Below are positions 30,417 through 39,701 of a DNA stretch of 64,000 bases, one piece after another. A model generated the notes under the pieces. That model was given only the letters and a program-made list of their open reading frames with translations, did no database searches and was not told the DNA's origin. This DNA is from Campylobacter rectus (GTDB taxonomy: Bacteria; Campylobacterota; Campylobacteria; Campylobacterales; Campylobacteraceae). Location: NCBI RefSeq assembly GCF_004803795.1, contig NZ_CP012543.1, forward strand, positions 992,001-1,056,000, written 5' to 3'. Position 1 is the first letter of the stretch, and each line of letters begins with the position of its first letter. The position numbers and the translations under genes were made by a program.

Positions 30417-31251
30417 CGCGCTAAAGGCCGCCTCATCTCAGATCGCGCCTGCGTGCGAGATAAGCGGCGCAAATCCGGCGCGCGTAGCCAAGGCGCTTTT
30501 GATGCGACAACTCGGCGTAAAAATCGAATGGATATTTTTAAATTTAAACCGCGAGCTAGAGGATTCGGAGGGATATTTTGCGTTAGCAAAACGCTTCGCA
30601 AATCACGAGCCGCTAGAGTATATCACGGGCGAGGTGGGCTTTTACGGGCTTAGTTTTAACGTAAAAAAGGGCGTCTTGATCCCGCGTCCCGAGACTGAAA
30701 TTTTAGTCGAAAAATCGCTTGAAGTTTTATCAAATTTGCCTGCGCGAAACGAGCCGCCCCTAGTCGCCGAGATCGGAGTCGGAAGCGGGATAATCAGCAT
30801 CTGCCTCGCGCTAAACTCAAGCGCCAAAATCATAGCCTCAGATATCAGCGACGATGCGTTAAATTTAGCTCGCGAGAATGCCGCGAAATTTGGCGTAGAG
30901 GATAGGATAGAGTTCGTAAAATGCGCGTATTTGGACCAAATTTACGGACGGTTTGACCTGCTAGTTTCAAATCCGCCTTATATCGCGCAGGACTACGAGC
31001 TTGATAAATTCGTGCTAAACGAGCCGCATGAGGCGCTGTTTGGCGGCGCGGCGGGCGACGAGATCTTAAAAAACATAATCTTCGTCGCTAAAAATCGCGG
31101 CGTAAAATACTTAGCCTGCGAGATGGGCTACGATCAAAAAGCCTCGCTTGAAAGCGTGCTTGAGCTTAGTGGATTTGAGGCGGAATTTTATCGGGATTTA
31201 GCGGGATTTGATCGCGGATTCGTCGCGCGAAATGCATTTGCGAATTTATAA
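30403..31251 (+). CDS. prmC: release factor glutamine methyltransferase
   Basis: A 282-residue N5-glutamine methyltransferase modifying the GGQ motif of RF1/RF2. Features: N-terminal helical domain with EPLEYITGEVGFYGL, PRPETEILVE, SAM site EIGVGSGIISICLAL, and catalytic NPPY in DLLVSNPPYIAQ. The start lies inside the end of the protease gene. Length is normal. Confidence 0.94.
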   Translation: MTVNDALKAASSQIAPACEISGANPARVAKALLMRQLGVKIEWIFLNLNRELEDSEGYFALAKRFANHEPLEYITGEVGFYGLSFNVKKGVLIPRPETEILVEKSLEVLSNLPARNEPPLVAEIGVGSGIISICLALNSSAKIIASDISDDALNLARENAAKFGVEDRIEFVKCAYLDQIYGRFDLLVSNPPYIAQDYELDKFVLNEPHEALFGGAAGDEILKNIIFVAKNRGVKYLACEMGYDQKASLESVLELSGFEAEFYRDLAGFDRGFVARNAFANL

Positions 31252-31299
31252 ATTTTCGCAAGCGCGCTAGAGCTAAAAATTTTAAAACAAAGGACTAAA

Positions 31300-31782
31300 A
31301 TGAAAAATATTTATCTATTTTTACTGGCTGCTTTGGTGGGCGTAGAGATCGCTCTGGGAGCTTTCGTAGCGCCGGTGATATTTTTCCCTCAAAAACTCAT
31401 AGGCGAAGGTGTGCTGACGCATTTTCAAAGCGGAATAATGATGACGCAAATTTTTATAAAATACAATTATGTTTTGCTGGGCGTTAGCGCATTGGCGTTT
31501 GTTTACGAGGCCGCTTCGCTAAGGGGCAAAGAGAGCTTTGGCGTGCGCATTTCAGGCTTTATGTTAAGCTTTATAAATTTAAGCTTGGCCTTGCTTTTCG
31601 TATTTTATTTTACTGATTTTATCGTGGCGGCTCAGGCTGCGGGCCAGGATGCGACCATCGGAAATGCCGAATTTGACGCGATGCATAAAGCGAGCGAATG
31701 GGCGATGAAAATGATGATGATTGCGCAAACGGCGTTATTTTTCCTGCGTTCTTATAAAAAACTTAAGGCGCAAGCGGAGTAA
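31300..31782 (+). CDS. DUF4149-type membrane protein
   Basis: A 160-residue protein with four hydrophobic helices (about 3-30, 48-68, 84-108 and 133-150), matching the DUF4149/TMEM205-like family common in Epsilonproteobacteria. Function unknown. AAAGGA precedes the ATG. The last codons and stop are part of a 17-base word that recurs 168 bases downstream. Confidence 0.75.
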   Translation: MKNIYLFLLAALVGVEIALGAFVAPVIFFPQKLIGEGVLTHFQSGIMMTQIFIKYNYVLLGVSALAFVYEAASLRGKESFGVRISGFMLSFINLSLALLFVFYFTDFIVAAQAAGQDATIGNAEFDAMHKASEWAMKMMMIAQTALFFLRSYKKLKAQAE

Positions 31783-32110
31783 ATTTGCCGATCATACGGC
31801 TCTGCTCGGCGGTAGTGCAAAGATGTGCCCGGCGACAGGGTCTAAAGCGTGCAGATAGCGCCCTTGCGCGGTAAATTCCGATGAGAATGGTGCGCGTGAT
31901 TAGGTAAAACGGCTATGCGATCTAAGCTGGCATCGGTGCAAGCGGAGTAAATTTATTTCTCCTAACCCGGCTCGGCGGGCGGCGGAAATTTTTAAAATAG
32001 AAAGCCAAAATATATTTTATCGCTAAATTTATCGTTTAAAACTTGGGTTAAAAATTTTATTTTAGCTAGGTTTTGATAAAATCGACTAAATTTTAAATAA
32101 AGAAAGCAAG
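31783..32110. other. intergenic with partial duplication
   Basis: GCAAGCGGAGTAAATTT at 31770-31786 (end of the DUF4149 gene) recurs at 31938-31954, and both are followed by a CGGCTC/GGCGG-rich stretch. This looks like an old tandem duplication of the gene end. No gene is seen; a promoter candidate lies at 32077. Confidence 0.55.
32077..32082 (+). promoter_or_regulatory. candidate -10 box TAAAAT
   Basis: TTGATAAAATCG lies 29 bases before the ThrE-like gene, matching the GATAAAATC form seen before other operons here. Confidence 0.45.
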
Positions 32111-32893
32111 ATGCCCGAGAAGCCCGATATCCAAATTTTAACCGATTTTCTCTCCGACTACACGACGGCGATGGTGAGCGCCGGCACCTACACCGCGCGC
32201 GTCGAAAAGTGCGTAGACCGCGTGGCTAGGCGCTACGGCTACGACGTTAGCGTGACGATTTTCGTGAAGTATTTTACGATTAGCGTGATGGACTCGCAGG
32301 ATAACTCCCTGCGCCGAACCTACGTGAAAAAGATCAAGGTAGGGCAGGTGAGCTTTAACCGTATTTCCGAGCTTTCGTCGCTTAGTTGGCGGATTTTGGA
32401 TGAAAATTTGAGCCTAGACGAGGCCAAAGAGCAGTTTGAGAGCGTCCTGCGCATCGGGGCGCATAAATTTGCAAGCTCGCTTATTTTGATCAGCCTTGCA
32501 AATGCGGCGTTTTGCAAGCTTTTCGGCGGCGATGCGGGCTCGGTGGCTTGCGTATTTTTCGCGACGCTCGTGGGATATAGCCTTAGATTTGCGCTTGCTA
32601 AAATGGGCGTAAATTTAAAAATCCAATACGTTTTGGTCTCGTTTATCGTCTCATTTATCGCCTATCTTGGCGTATTTTACGGCTTTACGCACACTAGCGA
32701 CGTGGCGATCGGCTCGTCGATACTCTTTTTGATGCCGGGCGTTTTTCTCATAAACTCGGTCTTTGATATCCTAAACGACAATACGCTTGTGGGCATCAGC
32801 AGGGCCGTGAGCACGGGCATCCTGATACTTTGCATCGCGGTGGGCGTTTATATCACGCTCTCGCTTAGCAGCGCGGAGATTTTACATGTTTGA
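32111..32893 (+). CDS. threonine/serine exporter family, large subunit (ThrE N-terminal type)
   Basis: A 260-residue protein. A soluble N-terminal part (1-115; YTARVEKCVDRVARRYGYDV) is followed by five TM helices (about 118-255). This is the DUF1212 half of ThrE, split from the small half encoded next. The pair would export threonine or serine using the proton gradient. FLMPGVFLINSVFDILNDN matches the family's GxxxxNSxxD region. It overlaps the partner by eight bases. Confidence 0.88.
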   Translation: MPEKPDIQILTDFLSDYTTAMVSAGTYTARVEKCVDRVARRYGYDVSVTIFVKYFTISVMDSQDNSLRRTYVKKIKVGQVSFNRISELSSLSWRILDENLSLDEAKEQFESVLRIGAHKFASSLILISLANAAFCKLFGGDAGSVACVFFATLVGYSLRFALAKMGVNLKIQYVLVSFIVSFIAYLGVFYGFTHTSDVAIGSSILFLMPGVFLINSVFDILNDNTLVGISRAVSTGILILCIAVGVYITLSLSSAEILHV

Positions 32894-33401
32894 GCTTTTT
32901 ACTGCGACGCTTATAGACGGCGCTTTTGCCGCGGTGGCGGGGCTTGGCTTTGCCTACGCTAGCTCTCCGCCAAAAAGGACTCTCGCATTTTGCGCGCTGC
33001 TTGCGGCATTTGCGCACGCTAGCCGCTTTTGGATCATGCAGATGGGATTTTTTAACATCAGCGTCGCCACGCTCATCGTCTCTTTTTTAAGCGGGATTTT
33101 AGGTATGCTCTTTGCCAAACGGCTAAAAGTGCCCGCCGAGATCATTGCGTTTCCGGCGCTTTTGCCGATGGTGCCCGGAGTTTACGCATATAAGGGCATT
33201 TTGGCGCTGTTTTCGTTTCTAAACGAGACTGATATCGCTAAGAAAAACGAATACTTAATCATATTTTTCGACAACGCCATCACGACCACGACGGTCTCGT
33301 TAGCTCTAGGTGTGGGCGTTTCGGTGGTGCTTATTTTATTTTACGATCAGTCCTTGATGATTACTCGCGGCGCTAAGTGCGATCTGGCGACGAAAAGATA
33401 A
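32886..33401 (+). CDS. threonine/serine exporter family, small subunit (ThrE_2 type)
   Basis: A 171-residue membrane protein with about five helices: TLIDGAFAAVAGLGFAYA, then LLAAFAHASRFWIMQ, and the family phrase PALLPMVPGVYAYKGI. It completes the split exporter encoded upstream. The stop at 33399-33401 marks the end of host-like DNA; composition turns sharply AT-rich immediately after. Confidence 0.88.
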   Translation: MFELFTATLIDGAFAAVAGLGFAYASSPPKRTLAFCALLAAFAHASRFWIMQMGFFNISVATLIVSFLSGILGMLFAKRLKVPAEIIAFPALLPMVPGVYAYKGILALFSFLNETDIAKKNEYLIIFFDNAITTTTVSLALGVGVSVVLILFYDQSLMITRGAKCDLATKR

Positions 33402-33680
33402 AGTAGAAATCCAGCAATAATCACTAAATAAACGAAAGTGTAGAATATAGCAAGATAAAAAGCATAGTAAAAATATCTATAAAGTATGTTTAAGTATTGT
33501 GTGTTTGCGGGAATGCTCTATAAATTAAATAATAAGTATTATTTTATATTAAAAATATAAAAGATTTTCTATTTTTAGTAGAACAGAATTTGATAAAAAT
33601 AAGGTAAAATAAAGAATAGAAATTTGTGAGATTTGGTTTTATGAATCTTTAAATGAAAAAGCAAGAATGGAGGTATAAAA
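33402..33680. other. AT-rich left flank of the defence island
   Basis: About 280 bases, much richer in A and T than the preceding 33 kb, without AAATTT-rich host texture. No tRNA, integrase or obvious direct repeat shared with the right flank was found by eye. A TAAAAT near 33605 could be a -10. GGAGG at 33668-33672 serves hamA. Confidence 0.6.
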
Positions 33681-34598
33681 TTGGAAGACTTTTTATCTGT
33701 AGCCAAAAAAGATTACGATAGTATTTTTAACAAAGTTGAACATTCAAATAGTATCAATGGGGTAGATGTAAACCTCAGATTTAAATTTATTCAATTTGAT
33801 CCAAATGGGGATCTAAAAATTGATTTACTAATAAAAAAGTTACTAAGTTATTTTACCCATTACTGCTTTTCTGCACAAAAACGAAGAATAAACGAATCTC
33901 CCACTGAACAAGAAAGAAATGAAATGTATCATGAAGCCAAAAAACTTTTTAGAAAATGGAGGCAGCAAGAGATTACGGATAAAAATAAGTCCACATCTGG
34001 TGAGATGGGAGAAATGATATTGTGGTTTTTAATGGAAGCTGTATTGGAATCACCTCAAATAGTTGCAAAAATGGATCTAAAAACAAATAGACAGATGGAG
34101 TCTTTTGGTTCTGATGGTATTCATATGAAGATAATTGATGATGTTTTAAACATATTTTTTGGAGAAGCAAAGCTTTATAATGATGTTGGAAAAGCTATAG
34201 ATAGTATTTTTGAAAGTATTGAAAAGTTTCATAAAGATAAAATGTGGGAGCATGAATACAATATGGTAACTACTCATTTTAAATACCTAAAAGAAGGCGA
34301 AAAGCAAAAAGTTTTTGATTTTATAAGTGGTAAAATAAAAAGCCAAGATATAAAAATAAATCATGCCTGTTTAGTTGGATATAATTGGAGTGAATACAAA
34401 AAGCTTGACGATCAAATCAAAAGGCAAGAATTTATTGATGCATTTAAAACTAAATACCAAAAAGATACCACTAGGTTGGCGAGATTAATACAGTTGCGGT
34501 TTGACAAGTTTTCAAAAAAGCAATTTCATTTTGAAGTTTTCTTTTTGCCGGTTAAAAGCGTACAAGAATTAAGAGATAAATTTAATGAGGAGCTCTAA
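33681..34598 (+). CDS. hamA: Hachiman defence protein HamA (DUF1837 nuclease)
   Basis: A 305-residue protein of the DUF1837/HamA family, the effector nuclease of Hachiman. A conserved core is visible: GEMGEMILWFLME (107-119), SFGSDGIH (141-148) and FFGEAKLYNDVGKA (159-172). Asp145, Glu162 and Lys164 fit a PD-(D/E)xK-type active site; the GExK pair matches the residues reported as catalytic in the family. TTG start, with GGAGG eight bases upstream. hamB begins immediately after the stop. In known systems HamAB forms a complex; HamB sensing of aberrant DNA releases HamA to degrade DNA. Strongly AT-rich compared with neighbours, so probably acquired. Confidence 0.9.
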   Translation: MEDFLSVAKKDYDSIFNKVEHSNSINGVDVNLRFKFIQFDPNGDLKIDLLIKKLLSYFTHYCFSAQKRRINESPTEQERNEMYHEAKKLFRKWRQQEITDKNKSTSGEMGEMILWFLMEAVLESPQIVAKMDLKTNRQMESFGSDGIHMKIIDDVLNIFFGEAKLYNDVGKAIDSIFESIEKFHKDKMWEHEYNMVTTHFKYLKEGEKQKVFDFISGKIKSQDIKINHACLVGYNWSEYKKLDDQIKRQEFIDAFKTKYQKDTTRLARLIQLRFDKFSKKQFHFEVFFLPVKSVQELRDKFNEEL

Positions 34599-37076
34599 AT
34601 GAATGTTTTAATAGAAAAACTCGTCAAGTATGATATTGTAAATTATTTATCGGGTCTAAACATTAAACAGGACAATAATTTGGAGCAATTTAGTGGAGAA
34701 GAAATTCTGCAGTTATGTAAGTATGCTTCTTTGTTAGCATTATCTGATAAGGATGATGAACAAATGCTTTCATATGAAATTTCTACAAAGCTATTTATTA
34801 ATTTTTATGAAAAATATCCAACTTTATATTCTATTGTTTTTAGCATTCTTTCAAGATTGGGTAATTTTCCTAATAGGGATTTATTAAAAAAATATAAACC
34901 TTCTGAAGAATTTCGATCGCAAAGTCTTTTGATTGACCTAGAAAGAATGGCAAGAGAAAAAGAAAATCAACTCATATTGCAAAATAACGAGCAAATTTTT
35001 TTAACGGACTTTCAAAAGCGATTTTTTGACGTATTGACTGATAGACATTTCTTTAGTGTATCTGCTCCAACATCTGCAGGTAAATCGTTTATTTTTACTC
35101 TAGCAATAGTAAAAAGACTACTTAAAAATCCTAATGAGGTAATTGTTTTAATTGTTCCAACCAGAGCATTGATTAAAGAATTGAGTGAAAAAATAATAAA
35201 AAAATTAAAACATTATAATCTATTTGAAAAAGTTGATGTCAGAATTTTGCCTATTTTGGAAGATAAATCAAATGACAAAGGCAGGGTATATGTACTTACT
35301 CAAGAAAGGTTGAGCACTTTATTGGAAGAAAATATAAAAATTAATACATGCTTTATAGATGAAGCGCAAGAAATACAGAATAATAGAGGTGTGGTGCTGC
35401 AAAATACAATTGAGCTTTTAATCAAAAGAAACCATGATATAAATTTATTTTTTGCTAGCCCATTAATTAAAAACCCTGAGTATTTTAATAAATTGTTCGA
35501 GCAAAAATTTGATAATGAGTATTTTATAGAAAACATATCGCCCGTTGGACAAAATATTTTATTGTTAAGTGAAATCAAAAATAAACCAAAAAGCGTATTT
35601 ATTGAAAATATAGATTTTAACTCGCAAAGAAAAAATTTAGGCGAATTTAAATTAGATTTTAAATTTAGAAAAAATGAAAAAATAATTTCTCTTGCTAAAC
35701 AAATTTGTAGAGAAGATGAACTTACATTGATATATTGTAATGATCCAGGTGAGGCAGAAAAAAGGGCTTTGTTGCTAACGGAAAAAATAAACAATATTGA
35801 TACTGATGATGAAATCATTGGTTTAATAAATTTCATAAAAGAAGATATACATAAGGATTACTCAATAATTCAATGTCTCAAAAAAGGAATCGCCTACCAT
35901 TACGGCTATATGCCATCTTCAATTAGAGCAGAGATTGAACGTCTTGCTAATATTGGGAAATTGAGGTTTGTATTTTGTACTAGTACTTTATTGCAGGGCG
36001 TTAATTTGCCTGCAAAAAATATTATAATATCTCGCCCCAATAAAGGCAAAAATCAACCTATGAATCGAGCTGATTTTCTAAACTTAATTGGAAGGGCCGG
36101 GAGGCTTTTATATGAATTTCAAGGAAATATTTGGTGTATAGAGCCAAATCAGTGGGAGTTAAAAAGCTTTGAAGGTAATAAGCTTCAAGAAATAGGAGCT
36201 TATTTTGAAACTTCCTTATTAACAAAAACTGATGAAATTATAGAAATCGCCAAAGATCAGAATAATGATAGCAATGAAGTTGCTGTTTTCGGAAAATTTT
36301 ATTTAGATTTTATTATTAATGAACAAAATATTGATCAATTTAAAGAGCATATAAGCTATGAAAAAATTCAAAATCTATTTGATATTTCCAAACTAATTGC
36401 GCATCAATTACCAGATAATATTATAAGAAAGCATTATTCAATCCATCCTGCAAGATTACAAAAGATGTATGTGTATTTTAAGGAAAATAGTAGTAATGAT
36501 TTAAATGAATTTATTCCTAAAAAAGCCTATCAGAAACATACAAATGATAATTTAAAATTAATTTTTAAGCTTATAGATTTAATACTGTTCAATAAAGGGA
36601 ATGAAAATAAACAATATGAACTTTTTAGTTTTATTGCTTCATCTTGGATGCATGATAAGCCGATAAGTCAAATTATATTAGAAAGAAACAAATATACAAA
36701 AGAAAACATTAATTCTACTATAAGAGAAGTTCTTGAAATAATAGAAAAACAGATCAGGTATAAATATGTTATTGCGACACATGCATATTTAGATATATTG
36801 AAACTAGCACTTTTGGAAAGAGGTAAAGATTTCAATGTTGATTTGATTCCAAATTTACCATTATATCTAGAGTGTGGCACATCAGACAAAACTATCTTGA
36901 GTCTTATTTCGCTAGGATTATCTAGACTTACTAGTATTAAATTAAAAATGTCGAAGAAATTCCGTTGTGATGAACCAACGGTTACTAATTGTTTTTATGC
37001 TCTTCAAAAAATTGATATCAAAAATCTTAATATACCAGAAGTTTGCAAACATGAAATTATGGGATTGATTTTATAA
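34599..37076 (+). CDS. hamB: Hachiman defence helicase HamB
   Basis: An 825-residue superfamily 2 helicase with Ski2-like character. Motifs in order: LTDFQKRFFD (135-144), Walker A SAPTSAGKSF (155-164), Ia PTRAL (187-191), II DEAQ (254-257), V TSTLLQGVNLPAKN (461-474), VI LIGRAGRLL (496-504). The C-terminal 300 residues are helical and would hold the HamA-binding and accessory regions. It starts with ATG directly after the hamA stop, preceded by GAGGAG. All helicase motifs look intact, so the system is probably functional. AT-rich and with codon use unlike the flanking core genes. Confidence 0.9.
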   Translation: MNVLIEKLVKYDIVNYLSGLNIKQDNNLEQFSGEEILQLCKYASLLALSDKDDEQMLSYEISTKLFINFYEKYPTLYSIVFSILSRLGNFPNRDLLKKYKPSEEFRSQSLLIDLERMAREKENQLILQNNEQIFLTDFQKRFFDVLTDRHFFSVSAPTSAGKSFIFTLAIVKRLLKNPNEVIVLIVPTRALIKELSEKIIKKLKHYNLFEKVDVRILPILEDKSNDKGRVYVLTQERLSTLLEENIKINTCFIDEAQEIQNNRGVVLQNTIELLIKRNHDINLFFASPLIKNPEYFNKLFEQKFDNEYFIENISPVGQNILLLSEIKNKPKSVFIENIDFNSQRKNLGEFKLDFKFRKNEKIISLAKQICREDELTLIYCNDPGEAEKRALLLTEKINNIDTDDEIIGLINFIKEDIHKDYSIIQCLKKGIAYHYGYMPSSIRAEIERLANIGKLRFVFCTSTLLQGVNLPAKNIIISRPNKGKNQPMNRADFLNLIGRAGRLLYEFQGNIWCIEPNQWELKSFEGNKLQEIGAYFETSLLTKTDEIIEIAKDQNNDSNEVAVFGKFYLDFIINEQNIDQFKEHISYEKIQNLFDISKLIAHQLPDNIIRKHYSIHPARLQKMYVYFKENSSNDLNEFIPKKAYQKHTNDNLKLIFKLIDLILFNKGNENKQYELFSFIASSWMHDKPISQIILERNKYTKENINSTIREVLEIIEKQIRYKYVIATHAYLDILKLALLERGKDFNVDLIPNLPLYLECGTSDKTILSLISLGLSRLTSIKLKMSKKFRCDEPTVTNCFYALQKIDIKNLNIPEVCKHEIMGLIL

Positions 37077-37450
37077 GATAATTAAGCCAATAAAAAACAA
37101 AAACTACAATTATGGGCAAAAAAAGATATTTATTTTGGAGTTTTTGGATAGTTTAAAAAATTGTTATAAGATAGTAATCTAATCAAATAATTATTAAAGT
37201 AAATACAGTAAGGCTAAGATAAAAATACGTAGACAATAAACACAGCGTTTTTATTTTAATATTAAATATATTTTATGAAAGTTGCTTTTTATTAATTTGA
37301 CATATTTAAAGTGGATTATAAAAGAATAAAATAATATCAAGAAAATAAAAATTCTAATTTTCTTGCCAATTAGGATAGTTTTTACAATCTTGATGCAATC
37401 AGACCAATAGACTTAAATAAAATAACCATATTTTAAATATAGAGGAAAAT
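37077..37450. other. AT-rich right flank of the defence island
   Basis: About 370 bases, very AT-rich, no gene seen. The ribosome site GAGGAAAAT for the ybgC gene is at its end. Host-like composition resumes within that gene. No attachment-site repeat was recognised. Confidence 0.6.
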
Positions 37451-37849
37451 ATGAAAATACGAATCTACTACGAAGATACCGACACCGGCGGCATAGTCTA
37501 TCACGCAAACTATATAAAATACTGCGAAAGGGCGCGCAGCGAGATGTTTTTCGGCTCGGAGGTTAAGCCTTTTAGCAAGGATGGGCATTTTGTCGTGAGC
37601 GAGATTCGGGCGAAATTTAAAAAGCCCGCCGTCCTAGGCGATCTGCTCGAGGTAAAAACGAGCGTGACAAGCCTGAAAAAAGCCTCCGCGCTCATAAATC
37701 AAAAAATTTATAAAATCGCAAATTTAAGTGGTGAATGCGAACCCGAGCTTATATTTGAAGCGGACGTCGAAGTCGCGTTTGTTAGCGACTTGAGACCTGC
37801 TAAGATGAGCGAGGAGATAGTGGATTTTCTCTCCTCTTATTGCTCGTAA
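37451..37849 (+). CDS. ybgC: acyl-CoA thioesterase, YbgC/FadM family
   Basis: A 132-residue hot-dog-fold thioesterase. The N-terminus IRIYYEDTDTGGIVYHANYI carries the active-site Asp and the HANY signature; YCERARSEM follows. Family members hydrolyse short- or medium-chain acyl-CoA; in Epsilonproteobacteria the physiological substrate is unclear. It is the first core gene after the Hachiman island and converges with the minus-strand periplasmic protein gene, overlapping its end by 13 bases. Confidence 0.88.
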   Translation: MKIRIYYEDTDTGGIVYHANYIKYCERARSEMFFGSEVKPFSKDGHFVVSEIRAKFKKPAVLGDLLEVKTSVTSLKKASALINQKIYKIANLSGECEPELIFEADVEVAFVSDLRPAKMSEEIVDFLSSYCS

Positions 37850-39036
37850 AAGCCGTATTCGCCGGCTTTTAAAACCTTCGTATCGTAGATGATCTGCGAG
37901 TCCTCGACGCTCTCGTTAAAAAGCCTCTGCGCGCCGCGGTTTAGGTAGGTCGCGTATATGTAGTCAAGCCCGACGCTAGCGGAGTAGCCCACCCAGTTGA
38001 AGTTCAAATTCTGCCCCAAAATTTCGTTGTTTGAGTCTAGCGCGCCGTCGGTTTTAGAAATCGAGTTGGCTATGTAGAGTTTTTCTCTATCTTGCGGTTG
38101 CGTGAGTTTGAAAATGCTCGGCGCGTAGTTTATCTGGGTGCTTAAAAGGGCGTTAAATTTGACGTCGTAAAGGCGCATTTGAGAGCTTACCATCGAGGCT
38201 TTTACGAGCGGAACGTTTAGAAAAACGGTCGCGTCGCTTAGCCTTGAGTTGCCGGATAACATCGGCTTTAGGTCGGTGACGCCGCTTGCGATCTCGTTTT
38301 CGTAGGCTAGCCCGCCGCTAAGCTCGTCGGCGTAGCGATTTAGCGCCGCTCCTAGCGCGCTGCCGTCAGAAAACGCCGCGACTTGGCCGTTTGAGAAATT
38401 TAGCAGCTTCTCGACTTGCCCTTTGTAGTCTATGCCGCCGAATATCAAATTGTCTTGCGGCGAATCGACGCTAGATATGTGTAGGGTCGGCACGAAAGCC
38501 GTCATGGCGGGGTCTAAAACCTCGTTTAGATATTTTGCGCCCACTGGCGTAAAGGGCGCGATGAGGTAGGCGATATTTTCGCTTCTAGCGCGGGCTAGAG
38601 CGCCGTCGATAGCGCTCGGAGCCTCGTTGCCGATGTTGTAAAATTTAACGTCGATAGCGGCATTTTGTCTTATGGCGTAGGCGATAACCGCGTTTGAGAC
38701 GACGCCGGCGTAGCTTTTTATGCTATCTTGCGGGATGATGACGGCGATCTTAAACTCGGCACTGGAGTTTGGCGTCAGGCTTTCGGCGCCGGCGTTTGCG
38801 AACGAGCCGTTTAGGGCGTTAAAGGCTTGCAAGATTTCTTGATTCGAGCTACCCTCGTAGCGAGCCAAAAAGCTATGCAAAAGACCGTTTCTAACGAGAT
38901 CAAGCAAACAAGCGTCGTTACATTTGGCGGTTTCTAAATTTATATAAATTTCGCTTGCCGGCGGGATATCGGAGGGTTTGTCACTCCTGGCAAACAGCGC
39001 CGAACAGATCAGTAAAGCGGTTAAAATTTTTCTCAT
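37837..39036 (-). CDS. periplasmic protein with type 1 binding-protein-like fold
   Basis: A 399-residue protein with an N-terminal signal peptide (MRKILTALLICSALFARS). The body shows the alternating pattern of periplasmic binding folds: KIAVIIPQDSIKSYAGVVSNAVIAY near residue 93, IAYLIAPFTPVGAKYL, and VAAFSDGSALGAALNRYADEL. It resembles LpoA/LivJ-type sensors by pattern only. Its gene overlaps the UDG gene upstream (ATGA). I recall the same neighbour in C. jejuni (Cj0964). Function unknown. Confidence 0.78.
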   Translation of the reverse strand: MRKILTALLICSALFARSDKPSDIPPASEIYINLETAKCNDACLLDLVRNGLLHSFLARYEGSSNQEILQAFNALNGSFANAGAESLTPNSSAEFKIAVIIPQDSIKSYAGVVSNAVIAYAIRQNAAIDVKFYNIGNEAPSAIDGALARARSENIAYLIAPFTPVGAKYLNEVLDPAMTAFVPTLHISSVDSPQDNLIFGGIDYKGQVEKLLNFSNGQVAAFSDGSALGAALNRYADELSGGLAYENEIASGVTDLKPMLSGNSRLSDATVFLNVPLVKASMVSSQMRLYDVKFNALLSTQINYAPSIFKLTQPQDREKLYIANSISKTDGALDSNNEILGQNLNFNWVGYSASVGLDYIYATYLNRGAQRLFNESVEDSQIIYDTKVLKAGEYGFYEQ

Positions 39037-39662
39037 AGGTACTCTTTTATCTTTTTTAAATCGCTGAAAAACAGCTCTTTTTTGCTTGGATTTTTCGCTA
39101 TGACCGTCGGCGAATAGGTCGCTAGCAGGGCACTGTGTTTAAATTTCATTATGTTTCCCCTTATTGCCTCAAAGCTTTGCGCGCTTTGTTTTATCATTTT
39201 GTAAAAGACCTCTTCGCCTAGCGCTACGATGAGTTTTGGCGCGATTAGACGGACTTCCGCGCTAAAATACGGCTCGCAAAGCTCATATGCGCTTGCCGGA
39301 GCTTTGGCGGCGGGCTTGCATTTTAGCAGGCTCGTGACGTAAATTTCGTCCTTTTTTAACCCGGCCATCTCATTTAAATTTTGTAAAAATTTATCGTCGC
39401 CAGCCAAAAACTCTCCGCTCGCGTCCTCGGCGGCGTTTGGCGCGTCAAATACGAAAATAACCTTAGCGCTTTTATCTCCAAGGCCCGCTAGCGCGTGATT
39501 TGCGCTCTTGCAAAGCTCGCATAGATTGCACTCTTTGATGCTTGCGTTTAGCTCTGCAAGGCTACTCGGCAAGGCCACGGACGAAGGTGAAAAATCGGCA
39601 AATTTATACCCGAACGCCCTCAGATAGTAAAGCTCTCTTAAAATTTCGTTTGCGTAACTCAT
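39033..39662 (-). CDS. uracil-DNA glycosylase, iron-sulfur family 4/5 type
   Basis: A 209-residue UDG superfamily protein removing uracil from DNA. Four cysteines expected to bind a 4Fe-4S cluster are visible: CNLC near residue 44, CKP in TSLLKCKPAAKAP, and CEPYF. The family's usual GExPG motif is altered here to FVFDAPNAAEDASGEF, and the second motif is degenerate (ATYSPTVIAKN). The changed first motif is unusual and activity should not be assumed. The gene overlaps the downstream periplasmic protein gene. Confidence 0.78.
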   Translation of the reverse strand: MSYANEILRELYYLRAFGYKFADFSPSSVALPSSLAELNASIKECNLCELCKSANHALAGLGDKSAKVIFVFDAPNAAEDASGEFLAGDDKFLQNLNEMAGLKKDEIYVTSLLKCKPAAKAPASAYELCEPYFSAEVRLIAPKLIVALGEEVFYKMIKQSAQSFEAIRGNIMKFKHSALLATYSPTVIAKNPSKKELFFSDLKKIKEYL

Positions 39663-39701
39663 CGCGCGATAATATCCAAAAGGGCGTTAAAAATAGATAA
39701 A

